DNA from: Vibrio sp. BS-M-Sm-2
GTDB taxonomy: Bacteria; Pseudomonadota; Gammaproteobacteria; Enterobacterales; Vibrionaceae
NCBI RefSeq assembly: GCF_041504345.1
Contig: NZ_CP167894.1
Coordinates: 744,001-808,000 of the forward strand
Direction of reading: 5' to 3'
DNA: 64,000 bases
The position numbers and the translations under genes are program-made. This document shows, piece after piece, positions 27,208 to 35,388 of this stretch. The notes beneath the pieces are model-generated. The model did no database searches, was not told the origin of the DNA, and worked only from the letters and a program-made list of their open reading frames with translations. Each line of letters starts with the position of its first letter. Position 1 is the first letter of the stretch.

Positions 27208-27238
27208 AAGGCACAGAGAAATTCATCCTCTGTGCCTT
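27208..27238. terminator. Terminator between the membrane-protein and lipocalin genes
   Basis: AAGGCACAGAG and CTCTGTGCCTT (11-bp perfect arms). On the minus strand it is followed by TTTTTAATT, so it best serves the lipocalin gene, and it may also stop the convergent plus-strand transcript. Confidence 0.85.
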
Positions 27239-27241
27239 ACC

Positions 27242-27262
27242 AATCATCAATCATCAATCACT
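27242..27262. repeat. Heptamer tandem repeat AATCATC, about 2.7 units
   Basis: AATCATC, AATCATC, AATCAC in tandem between the terminator at 27208 and the lipocalin stop. It is the third 7-bp array in the window with a TCAT core. Confidence 0.75.
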
Positions 27263-27284
27263 CTCACCAATAACAGCGATCGGT

Positions 27285-27803
27285 TTATTGGGTATGTTCC
27301 ACAACGATCAGCTCATCGGTATTGAACCCACGATCTTTCGACATCGCTTTGAACTTCTCCATAACCTCAGATGAGACTTCTGGGGTTCGAGAAAGCAGCC
27401 ATAGGTAATCGGTATCTGGGCCAGAAACAAACGCGTATTGGTAGTTCTCTTTATCCAACTCGAACACCACATAAGCGCCATAGAATGGACCAAAGAACGA
27501 CACCTTCAGATAGCCCTGATCGCTGCCTTCGACAAAATACGCCTTACCTTCCGCTTCATTCCATTCGCCATCTTCATCCGAATAGCCACGGTTAATCACC
27601 TTCACGCCACCATCATCACGCAGGCTATATTCAGCACTGATGCTATTGAGACCGCGCTCAAACGAGTGGTCCAAGCGAGCCACTTCGTACCATTTGCCTA
27701 AGTATCTATCCAATTCAAACTGTTGAACGGGCTTTACTGTTTCGGGCATGCCGACGCAACCACCCAATAAGATGACACTCAGCAGCAATAATATTTTCTT
27801 CAT
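27285..27803 (-). CDS. blc: Outer-membrane lipocalin (bacterial lipocalin)
   Basis: A 172-residue lipoprotein with signal peptide and lipobox LGGC (Cys16, Val at +2). The lipocalin signature is LDRYLGKWYEVARLDHSFERGL (GxW box), with SAEYSLRDDGGVKVINRGY and the late FVSGPDTDYLWLLSRTPEVS strand and arginine motif. It matches E. coli Blc, which binds lysophospholipids at the outer membrane and is induced under envelope stress. Length and topology fit the family. Confidence 0.93.
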   Translation of the reverse strand: MKKILLLLSVILLGGCVGMPETVKPVQQFELDRYLGKWYEVARLDHSFERGLNSISAEYSLRDDGGVKVINRGYSDEDGEWNEAEGKAYFVEGSDQGYLKVSFFGPFYGAYVVFELDKENYQYAFVSGPDTDYLWLLSRTPEVSSEVMEKFKAMSKDRGFNTDELIVVEHTQ

Positions 27804-27952
27804 CCTAACCTCGACTTGTTTTCATAGTAATTCGAGTAAGTCATGTGAGAGCCCTAACTTACATCCTTGGTAATACGTTAAATCCATTTCTATAGTTCAT
27901 ATAACAGTAAATTATTCAGAAGCTTATGGGAATTGTTTCGTTGGTGAATGAA

Positions 27953-28813
27953 TCAGTGATGCTTCATTGCCGCGCGGTACTGAGTCGGTGTTACCTGCTT
28001 ATAGGATTTAAACTGGCGATTAAAGTTAGCTTGGTTGTCGTAACCGACTTTTTCCATAATCAGATTCACAGGCAGAGATGTATTTAGCAGTAAATCACAC
28101 GCCACATTTAATCTAATTTTCTTCAACCGCTGACTGAAGCTCTCGTTGTAGTGCTTTTGAAACAAACGCCTTACGCTGCTCTCACTAACATACAAATGAC
28201 TAGCTAAGTCATTTACTGAAATATCGTGGATAAAATGATTCATCAGAAAGGCTTCGACCTTATCAAGTTTGTCGCTGACTTCGTCTTCTTCAATCGAGTT
28301 AAAGGTTGGGTTAATTAACTGCACGACTTCTTGGTCATCAATCAGCAAAACAAACAGAGAGAATAGAGTCAGTAGCTGTTGATGAGGAGGCTGATCCATC
28401 ACCTTATCTAGCAGTTGTGTTGCCCTCTCAGCGGTATTAGGGGAAAACTGCAATCCTTTCTTTGAGTCTTCTAGCAGTGTACGTAACGGTTCAAGTTCAC
28501 GACAGCACGCTATCAACGGCTCAATCCAATCTTTACGAAACCAAATTACATGGGTTTCGCAAACACGTGAGTCATCAGTGCTCTCATCCGAATAAATGGC
28601 ATGAGGCAAGTCTGGACCAACCAAAATCATATGGTTATGAAACACATCGCTTTGGTGGTGCCCAATAAAACTGTGCCCCGAGAAGTAACGATGAATCGCT
28701 ATCTCATACTCTTCATGTCGGTGCCAACCATAGCTCTTACAGCCTTCTACTATTTTCTTATACCGCCATGACGCACCAATCCGCTGCGGCACCTTTTCTA
28801 AGTAACCTTTCAT
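27953..28813 (-). CDS. AraC family transcriptional regulator
   Basis: About 286 residues from ATG 28813 (alternatives at 28897 and 28975). An N-terminal cupin-like sensor (GWHRHEEYEIAIHRYFSGHSFIGHH...HMILVGPDLPHAIYSD) is followed by two helix-turn-helices (FIHDISVNDLASHLYVSESSVRRLFQKHYNESFSQRLKKIRLN and NLIMEKVGYDNQANFNRQFKSYKQVTPTQYRAAM). I chose 28813 because the cupin domain begins close to it, but no start has a strong ribosome site. It is divergent from a 58-residue protein and precedes the amidohydrolase at 29270 in the opposite direction. Confidence 0.88.
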   Translation of the reverse strand: MKGYLEKVPQRIGASWRYKKIVEGCKSYGWHRHEEYEIAIHRYFSGHSFIGHHQSDVFHNHMILVGPDLPHAIYSDESTDDSRVCETHVIWFRKDWIEPLIACCRELEPLRTLLEDSKKGLQFSPNTAERATQLLDKVMDQPPHQQLLTLFSLFVLLIDDQEVVQLINPTFNSIEEDEVSDKLDKVEAFLMNHFIHDISVNDLASHLYVSESSVRRLFQKHYNESFSQRLKKIRLNVACDLLLNTSLPVNLIMEKVGYDNQANFNRQFKSYKQVTPTQYRAAMKHH

Positions 28814-28967
28814 TACGACACTCAATGACCCTTTAATACTGAAAGTATACCCATCAAACCACTCAAATAAGCACTTTGACTGAAAAGTATTGGACATTGC
28901 GCTAACGGTACTCTTCCGACTTTCTCCGCTAAATATACTGCAGGTGAACTTAATCAGGAGAGCAACT

Positions 28968-29144
28968 ATGGACACTTTATTATTAAAAATACGCGATATG
29001 ATTCATGCAACACGTCAGCAGTGGATCGGAGAAATCACCTACAGCCACAATATTAAAGGTGATCACACGTGGAAACTCTATGGCTACAACTCTTATGACG
29101 AATACAAAAAAGATCTGCGTAAAAGCCTGAGGCAAGAGTCGTAA
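28968..29144 (+). CDS. Small basic protein, 58 residues
   Basis: AGGAG lies 7 nt before ATG 28968, which decides this short start over longer in-frame extensions. The product (MDTLLLKIRDMIHATRQQWI... ending KKDLRKSLRQES) is soluble, basic at its C-terminus and rich in Tyr/Asp (KLYGYNSYDEYKKDL). I do not recognise a family. It sits between the AraC gene and the amidohydrolase. The strong ribosome site supports a genuine small gene. Confidence 0.65.
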   Translation: MDTLLLKIRDMIHATRQQWIGEITYSHNIKGDHTWKLYGYNSYDEYKKDLRKSLRQES

Positions 29145-29269
29145 TCAAAAGCTCATTCAAACGACAGCTTGTTGATTAAATACAGTTTTTATTTGTCATT
29201 CATGTAGAGTTTTCCACTGACCACTCGCTTTCTATACTTATTACACAGTGGAACATGGAAGACACAATA

Positions 29270-30988
29270 ATGAACAACAAGCTCACTCTGCCACACACTG
29301 CATTGGCCATCTTAATCGCAGGTCTAAGTGCTGTATCACCGGCTCTTGCACAAGCCAATGCAGCCAATCAAGACCAAGCGGCTGACCAAATCTTCACTAA
29401 TGCCGATATATACGGGCATCGAGAGTCAGATTCTATAGTTACCCATAACGGCAAGATCATCTTCATCGGTGACCACGCTCAGGCGCAATCTTTTCAAGGC
29501 CAGAGTACCGATGTCATCGACTTGGAGAATGCCTTTGTTTTGCCGGGGTTCATTGATAATCATAACCATGTGTTTGAAGCCGCCTCAGAGCTGGGTGGCA
29601 ATTGCGAACTGGATTCGGAAGCCACACTCGAAGAGCAAATCCCTTACTTAGAAGCGTGTAAAATCAATGCCGAAACCAATGGTCGAGGCTGGCTGATGGG
29701 TTATGGTTTTTCTTTGGAATCGACACTCGACAGCGATTCGGAATACACACCACTTGAGATCATCGATAGTGTCTTTCCCGACCGACCTGTCGTGATCATG
29801 GAGCAGACTTCACACTCAATGTGGGTCAACTCAAAAGCCTTAAAAATAGCCAGAATCAGCCAACAATCTCCTGATCCACAAGGTGGCGCTTATTTAAAAG
29901 ACCAAGACAGCGGCACGCTTAACGGCATCTTATTGGATAATGCTGGCGACCAAATTATGGAGATGGCGTGGAACAGCCAAAGCGAACTGTTTGAGCAAAG
30001 CTACCAAGGCTTAATGTACGGACTTGAAGAAGCGGCAGCACACGGCATTACCACCATAGGTGACGGTCGACTGTACTGGAAACGCGGTTGGTATGATGTT
30101 TGGCTCGAAGCGGAGCAAAACCAAGATTTGACTGCTCGCGTGTCATTACGCCCTTGGGTTTACCCTTCCATGGCAATGCCCTCTCAATTAGAAGTGTTTG
30201 AGAAGATGTATTCCGATGACAAAAACCGTCTACTGCTGGTCGATCAGGTGAAAATGTACAGCGATGGCATCTTCATCAATGGCACGGCAAAAACGCTCGC
30301 TCCTTACTTAGATACTTACTTACCAAGCTCTCCTAATGGCTTGAACTACATTCCAGCAGCACAGATGAAACAGTGGTTAACGGCCCTAGAAAAAATCGGC
30401 TTTAGTGCCCACATACATGTCATTGGTGACGGTGCAGTTCGAGAATCTTTAGATGCCATCGAGAGCGTACGTAAACAAGGTTCGCACAAGCCATACACGC
30501 TCACCCACGTTGAATTGATCAATGATGAGGACGTTCCACGCTTTAAACAACTCGATGTTTCGGCGGACTTCCAAGTCGGGTCAGACTACGTAGCACAGCA
30601 TGATCACGAATGGGCTAATGCCTTCTTAGGTGCGAAACGCGCAAAAGCCATGGTGAACCTCGACGCGATACTCAAAACCGATGCCAATATCACATTGAGC
30701 AGTGATTGGAATGTGCACGATATCAACCCACTGGTAGGCATTGCTAATAGCTTAATCATGGGTAAAACCGGTCTAACCGATATCTACACAGCCATCGACG
30801 CTTACACGCTCAACGCAGCTAAAAGTCTAGGAATTGATGATATAACGGGAACGATTGATGTAGGTAAATCAGCGGACTTCGCCATTCTCGACCGTGACAT
30901 CACTACTTTATCAGCAAGAGGCATCGCCAAAACGCAGGTGTTGATGACCATATTACGTGGAGATGTGGTTTACGATGTCTCTAACTAA
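29270..30988 (+). CDS. Secreted amidohydrolase 3 family (YtcJ-type)
   Basis: A 572-residue metal-dependent hydrolase from ATG 29270, with GGAAG 8 nt upstream. A signal peptide ends near SPALAQA. The HxH metal motif is GFIDNHNHVFE. The family landmarks SHSMWVNSKAL, VKMYSDGIFINGTAKTL, HIHVIGDGAVRESLDAI, THVELINDEDVPRF and LSSDWNVHDINPLVGI follow, and the C-terminus is the usual SADFAILDRDI strand. This is the YtcJ/Amidohydro_3 subgroup, reported with varied aromatic amide and imide substrates. Export is unusual but seen in marine bacteria. A terminator follows at 31025. Confidence 0.9.
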   Translation: MNNKLTLPHTALAILIAGLSAVSPALAQANAANQDQAADQIFTNADIYGHRESDSIVTHNGKIIFIGDHAQAQSFQGQSTDVIDLENAFVLPGFIDNHNHVFEAASELGGNCELDSEATLEEQIPYLEACKINAETNGRGWLMGYGFSLESTLDSDSEYTPLEIIDSVFPDRPVVIMEQTSHSMWVNSKALKIARISQQSPDPQGGAYLKDQDSGTLNGILLDNAGDQIMEMAWNSQSELFEQSYQGLMYGLEEAAAHGITTIGDGRLYWKRGWYDVWLEAEQNQDLTARVSLRPWVYPSMAMPSQLEVFEKMYSDDKNRLLLVDQVKMYSDGIFINGTAKTLAPYLDTYLPSSPNGLNYIPAAQMKQWLTALEKIGFSAHIHVIGDGAVRESLDAIESVRKQGSHKPYTLTHVELINDEDVPRFKQLDVSADFQVGSDYVAQHDHEWANAFLGAKRAKAMVNLDAILKTDANITLSSDWNVHDINPLVGIANSLIMGKTGLTDIYTAIDAYTLNAAKSLGIDDITGTIDVGKSADFAILDRDITTLSARGIAKTQVLMTILRGDVVYDVSN

Positions 30989-31024
30989 AGAGGTAACGTA
31001 AAAATTTAAATATAATAATTTGTC

Positions 31025-31055
31025 AAAAGGGTTGGTATTTAATACTAACCCTTTT
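31025..31055 (+). terminator. Terminator of the secreted amidohydrolase
   Basis: AAAAGGGTTGGTATT-T-AATACTAACCCTTTT, 15-bp stem with one G-T pair, followed by TTAG. It starts 37 nt after the stop. Confidence 0.85.
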
Positions 31056-31126
31056 TTAGTTAACGATTATTTACAGCGAGCGAACAAATGTTAAATAAAT
31101 TATTAATTTAAGCAGTAACATTAAAA

Positions 31127-31786
31127 CTATTGAATACCGTAGAAATTAACAAGTCGCTCACTGTAACCAAAGTTAGCGGGTGTGTGATTAATTTCCACTA
31201 TAATATTCCCAGACAGTTCTCCATCTGTTTTATACACTGGACATGATGCAATATCGGATAAGTATGACTCTTCTGTTGGAGCGCTGAAGTAATAAATTTT
31301 TTGTAGATTACATTCACCTACCTTCATTCCCAACGCTTCAACTTCAGAACGCTGACGGTAGTAATGAGGACCGATATCAAGAAGATACTCAGGACTATGT
31401 GTATAGATCTCGCTAGTGTAGCGCTCGGTAAACTCACTCTCCGCAATAAAGTGTTCATTTTCCATGCTGTAAAGCACATTCAGGTGCCAGTAGATCAACT
31501 CAGATTCATCACTTGTTGATACTCCCGGCTTGGAGTAAACACACTGGATCTGGCTATGGGGAACTTCAAGGCTCTGATTAGATTGGACATTGTTACGAAG
31601 GGCCTTGATACCACAGCGATGCATCGTAAAGCCATCTTGCTTCATCGATTCAGTCACTTGATTCATCGATTGGTATTGAACGTAGACACCTTCAGGCGAT
31701 TCACCGGTGATAACGTTACTATTATCAGCATAAGCAAACGGACTTAGGCAGGCAGTTACAGACACTAACGCTATTGTTTTTTTCAT
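31127..31786 (-). CDS. Exported protein of unknown function
   Basis: A 219-residue protein from ATG 31786, with AAGGA about 7 nt upstream. That start was chosen over much longer frames because a clean signal peptide (MKKTIALVSVTACLSPFAYA) follows it. The mature domain has Cys residues near positions 65, 90, 158 and 182, suggesting two disulfides, and a Tyr/Glu-rich middle. I do not recognise a family. It is flanked by a gene-poor AT-rich area and has no obvious operon partner. Confidence 0.7.
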   Translation of the reverse strand: MKKTIALVSVTACLSPFAYADNSNVITGESPEGVYVQYQSMNQVTESMKQDGFTMHRCGIKALRNNVQSNQSLEVPHSQIQCVYSKPGVSTSDESELIYWHLNVLYSMENEHFIAESEFTERYTSEIYTHSPEYLLDIGPHYYRQRSEVEALGMKVGECNLQKIYYFSAPTEESYLSDIASCPVYKTDGELSGNIIVEINHTPANFGYSERLVNFYGIQ

Positions 31787-32254
31787 TATTATTTTTCCTT
31801 TTTGATTGGCGGCAGGAAAATAACCCAGAAACCAAGTGCGCAATAGGTTGCATATTAATATTTGTGATCTTGGTTGAAGCAATGATTGGTTTTGTGAATA
31901 TTTCAATTTGTGGTTTTTATATGGAAGAACAAGAATCCCATAAATTAGCCATACTAATATAAAGGCCTTATAGTTAACAAAGACTAAATTATTGAGTATT
32001 CTGTTTAAATGGACATGTAGAACCAATTAACGAGAGGGGTACCCACTTACAAAGAGATATGCATGGATTAATTAATAGATTAATTTTACAATCCTGGATT
32101 ACTCTAATGAGGAATATCGTGTACGTGGGTGGTATTTACCTATAAGTGTTCAGTAAATAGAATTGATAATATACCTCCTTTATACTAAATTAATATATCA
32201 CCGATAACATAGTGTTATCGGTATCTAAAAGACAAAATGAGCTGGGGAAATACA
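31787..32254. other. AT-rich intergenic region with an operator-like repeat
   Basis: About 470 bp of divergent promoter region. Besides the perfect inverted repeat at 32200-32222 I see no gene-like frame. Confidence 0.45.
32200..32222. promoter_or_regulatory. Perfect inverted repeat upstream of the OB-fold gene
   Basis: ACCGATAACA-TAG-TGTTATCGGT has 10-bp perfect arms and a 3-bp centre, ending 32 bp before the ATG at 32255. It could be an operator or a leader hairpin. Confidence 0.6.
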
Positions 32255-32620
32255 ATGAAAAAACTCGTACTAGCAATCATCTTGATATTATCATCAACAA
32301 GTACATTCGCAGATCAGAATACTCAAAATGATAAAGGTGGTTTTACCGGCCCAAGTGCAGTGAAAGTAAAGACTGTTGAGATGGCTTTAGAAGCAGAAAA
32401 CGACACACCAGTAATATTAACAGGTCATATTGTTTCTTCATTGGGTGATGAAGAATACCAATTTAAAGACTTAACCGGCGAGATGGTTATTGAGATTGAT
32501 CAACGTGATTGGAACGGTATTGAAGCAACACCCGACACAAAACTCATAATTCAAGGGGAAGTTGACAAAGACTGGGAAGATACCGCTATTGATGTGAACA
32601 CGATTAAACTAGCAAAATAA
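32255..32620 (+). CDS. YgiW/BOF-family periplasmic OB-fold protein
   Basis: A 121-residue exported protein with signal peptide (KKLVLAIILILSSTSTFA). The OB-fold core reads GGFTGPSAVKVKTVEMALEAENDTPVILTGHIVSSLGDEEYQFKDLTGEMVIEIDQRDW. The GGFxGPS opening and the D..G...V.ID..W strand are diagnostic of the YgiW/YdeI (BOF) family, which is linked to envelope stress tolerance. The start was placed at ATG 32255 because GGGGA lies about 8 nt upstream and the signal peptide begins there. A terminator follows at 32642. Confidence 0.9.
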   Translation: MKKLVLAIILILSSTSTFADQNTQNDKGGFTGPSAVKVKTVEMALEAENDTPVILTGHIVSSLGDEEYQFKDLTGEMVIEIDQRDWNGIEATPDTKLIIQGEVDKDWEDTAIDVNTIKLAK

Positions 32621-32641
32621 TTTTCAACCCTAGTGAAAAAG

Positions 32642-32673
32642 AAAGAGGTCAGAAGTAATTATCTGACCTCTTT
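32642..32673 (+). terminator. Terminator of the BOF-family gene
   Basis: AAAGAGGTCAGA-N8-TCTGACCTCTTT, a 12-bp perfect stem 21 nt after the stop. Confidence 0.85.
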
Positions 32674-32721
32674 TGTATAAACTAGGAACCAAAACCACAT
32701 GACTCACGTTTCGGGAGCAAT

Positions 32722-34227
32722 CTACCTAACTTCATTTTTAGATACTGATTGAGGTTTTGATAAAGAAAGAGATACACCAGAAAAACTTCGGAACGCATTG
32801 ATCATGATGTAGAGATCTTCATCAGCTCTAGGCACCTCGCAAGTTTCAAAGTTGCCAGAGCGATAAGGTCGGCAATCGTAAGTACTTTTCGTTGGTTGCG
32901 CGCCAGAACGAATGTAGAGATCAGCATCCCCTACTCCAGACTTGATAACGATATTCACGTCCGTGGTGCGATTTGCTGCTTTAAGCACAAACAGTTTCTG
33001 TTGTCCGGACGTCGCGGCAAGATCGGTAGTCACGCTTCCTAAAGTGACCTCAGGAATATCATTGTTCGGCTCACCGACTGAGCCATCTGGCAACGTATCA
33101 CCAAAGTATGAAGACACGAGTGGCCAAATCTTACTCATTTTCACGCCTTGGTTTTCACAACCTCCAAAATGATGCAGCGCAATCGCTTTGTTATTGTCGG
33201 TGCGTAAAACGGGTGAACCGGATGAGCCACCAATGGTGTCACAGAAGTAGCCAGTGTCAGTATTGGTACCTCTACCACCAGTTGAAGCTACATCAATCTG
33301 ACACATTCCGGAGCCATTTTGGTCACTTTCAATTGCCAGTTCTTTCGGTTTGCCTGCTCCGTGTTGAGGAATGTATATACCATCTCCAAAGATGGGTTCT
33401 TGGGCATCTAGGCCTAGATAACCAAACGACGCTATTTTGGCGAAATCATCAACGGTGAAAAGCGTGTAATCCAAATCATAATCGGTGCTGAGTATTTTGC
33501 TCCCCATCACTTTTACCATGGTGGCCATAGATCCATCACAAGTGCGACGCTGATAATTAAACCACACCTCTGTATTTCTCAATTCAGACTCAGATGCGAC
33601 ACAATGGTTATTGGTGAACATATGGTTATTAGGCCCAACGCGCCACGCGGTACACAAACTACGCCCATTAATTAAAAGCCTTGCAACGGGTGTTGTCCAA
33701 GCCACTTTACCTGGATGAGAGTCTTCCCAGCAAGCAACGTCTTTGCGTTCATTCACACCACAGGTCGATAGCGTCGCTAAGGCCTCTTCGTCTGCACTTT
33801 TACCAGCCATGTAATAATTAATTTCAAACTGAACATGCTGCCCGTTTGAATTGGAGATTGATTCAATGACGACAGAATCACTAGAAATCGATTGAGCGAA
33901 CCAATCTATTTGGCTGTCGCGGTACTCCACAACCTCACTACTGGTGTTTGACTTAAGACGTAACACACTGCCTTTCGGAACAGTAAGAGACTTGAAGTGA
34001 AGCTTAATGAATGATGCATCAGCGTGTTCAAGTTGCAGTGTGTGTATACCACTCGATGTCTCAACCAACTCTTGGTTCGACAACTGATGTTTCACTTCAT
34101 CGGCAATAACCGGAAGATGTGGTTGAACGGGAGGATACGGTTGAACGGAAAGGTTTGGTTGTGCATTAACGAGCGAAGAAAAGAACCATATTATCGCAAG
34201 CCCAAGGTTAGATAAGATTACTTTCAT
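32722..34227 (-). CDS. Secreted trypsin-like serine protease with PPC domain
   Basis: A 501-residue exported protease starting MKVILSNLGLAIIWFFSSLVNA, with AAGGAAA upstream. The chymotrypsin-fold core carries His208 (FTNNHCV), the Asp region STDYDLDYTLF and Ser336 (GGSSGSP), with many Cys residues for disulfides. The VAWTTPVARLLINGRSLCTAWRVGPNNHMFTNNHCV stretch resembles lysyl-endopeptidase-like enzymes. The C-terminal about 90 residues form a pre-peptidase C-terminal (PPC) beta domain (VTTDLAATSGQQKLFVLKA..DADLYIRSG). It is probably released to digest protein. Confidence 0.9.
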   Translation of the reverse strand: MKVILSNLGLAIIWFFSSLVNAQPNLSVQPYPPVQPHLPVIADEVKHQLSNQELVETSSGIHTLQLEHADASFIKLHFKSLTVPKGSVLRLKSNTSSEVVEYRDSQIDWFAQSISSDSVVIESISNSNGQHVQFEINYYMAGKSADEEALATLSTCGVNERKDVACWEDSHPGKVAWTTPVARLLINGRSLCTAWRVGPNNHMFTNNHCVASESELRNTEVWFNYQRRTCDGSMATMVKVMGSKILSTDYDLDYTLFTVDDFAKIASFGYLGLDAQEPIFGDGIYIPQHGAGKPKELAIESDQNGSGMCQIDVASTGGRGTNTDTGYFCDTIGGSSGSPVLRTDNNKAIALHHFGGCENQGVKMSKIWPLVSSYFGDTLPDGSVGEPNNDIPEVTLGSVTTDLAATSGQQKLFVLKAANRTTDVNIVIKSGVGDADLYIRSGAQPTKSTYDCRPYRSGNFETCEVPRADEDLYIMINAFRSFSGVSLSLSKPQSVSKNEVR

Positions 34228-34621
34228 TGGATTTCCTTTATCGGTTTGTAGTGTTCCCTTCACAAACATATGCGCAAAAAACATATATGACATAAAATGC
34301 ATATTATTTTTTGAGTAAAGAAATATCGACACTTACGACAGTTTATGGAGTTCAATGAGATAGCGCTCTATTTCGCCTGTTTTGGGCAAAGTACCTGTAC
34401 ACCATAGCGTCCTAAGTAAAACGAAAAAGAATCATGACGTTGTTATGGTTTTTGCTAATCTGAAGATAGGTTCGGCAGAGCTCTGTACGAAATATTTTGT
34501 ACTTTGATTGGTGGTGCATACAAAAATAAAAAGGGTTGGCAACACTGCCAACCCTTTTCAATTGAGGGTTCATCACGAACTCCCCTATGTTTAGTTCTAC
34601 TTATACTTAAGCTGTCTTTTC
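34228..34621. other. Intergenic region with a terminator
   Basis: AT-rich region holding the protease promoter and, at 34529, the terminator of the neighbouring membrane-protein gene. Nothing else recognised. Confidence 0.4.
34529..34558 (-). terminator. Terminator of the membrane-protein gene at 34622
   Basis: AAAAGGGTTGGCA-ACAC-TGCCAACCCTTTT is a perfect 13-bp stem, followed on the minus strand by TATTTTTG. Confidence 0.88.
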
Positions 34622-35086
34622 TTACAAGTTTGATTCTTGTTTGTCATCAAGAGCAAAGTAAATCTTCGAGACAATCACTTCTGAAATCAAAATCGTAAAT
34701 ACCACAGCGAAGAACGCCACCACACCATTCCAAGGGCCTGTAAAGCTCACCTTGTCACCGAACATAAGGTTTATCGCTTCTAGCATGACGAATTTTGAGC
34801 CAACAAGAATAATGTATGTCGACAGCGCTCGATACACCTTAGGTGCCGTTCCAGATTTCTGTTTGAAGTAATCCGCTACCTTGTGTTCTAAGCCAATAGA
34901 GAGCTTCAACAATAACTGCAGTAACAACGCCGCTATCAAAGAAATAGTGAAAGATTCAATGTTGACGAAGTCCCAGTACTCATCGAAAAAGTTAAGCACT
35001 ACTAAGTCCACCAGCACGGCTAACGTGTAACCTACAAGTAGACGTTGTGGTGTGTTGAACCCGTAAACTTTGTCTGATTTAGTCAT
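34622..35086 (-). CDS. Four-helix membrane protein of unknown function
   Basis: A 154-residue protein from ATG 35086 (GAGAGAG upstream), beginning MTKSDKVYGFNTPQRLLVGYTLAVLVDLVVLNFF. Four hydrophobic segments are visible at about residues 17-34, 46-64, 85-103 and 117-140. Between helices two and three is a charged region (LSIGLEHKVADYFKQKSGTAPKVYR). I do not recognise a named family. Longer starts upstream were rejected because they lack a ribosome site. Confidence 0.72.
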   Translation of the reverse strand: MTKSDKVYGFNTPQRLLVGYTLAVLVDLVVLNFFDEYWDFVNIESFTISLIAALLLQLLLKLSIGLEHKVADYFKQKSGTAPKVYRALSTYIILVGSKFVMLEAINLMFGDKVSFTGPWNGVVAFFAVVFTILISEVIVSKIYFALDDKQESNL

Positions 35087-35388
35087 TCTGTCTCTCTCTA
35101 ATTTGATAAGTAGCCTTGATTTGAAATACATCTTAGCGTTCGAATAGAAGCAAAACTTACCATTTGATGACACCACAACCATTCCATTCAAAATTGTTAG
35201 TTTTTATCGATTGAGCATTTCTCACGCCAATAATTAGCTTTCCTCTATAAAGCAATTTTTAAAAATATAGAAAAGCACCAAAAGATAAGTCTCGTCATCG
35301 CTTGTCACCAAATGGCCATTCTTCAAATGCTGCGCCCCATATGATGACCCCATCAGCGACACACACTCATTTCCAAAAGGTGCAGACT
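35087..35388. other. Divergent promoter region
   Basis: Spacer between the membrane-protein gene and the cytoplasmic amidohydrolase. No hairpin, repeat or operator-like symmetry was recognised. Confidence 0.35.

Noticed and set aside
31025..34558. Two terminators sharing the AAAAGGGTTGG stem start (31025 and 34529)
   Set aside because: Could be a mobile or repetitive element, but inner sequences differ and the similarity stops at the stem; most likely coincidence of terminator design.
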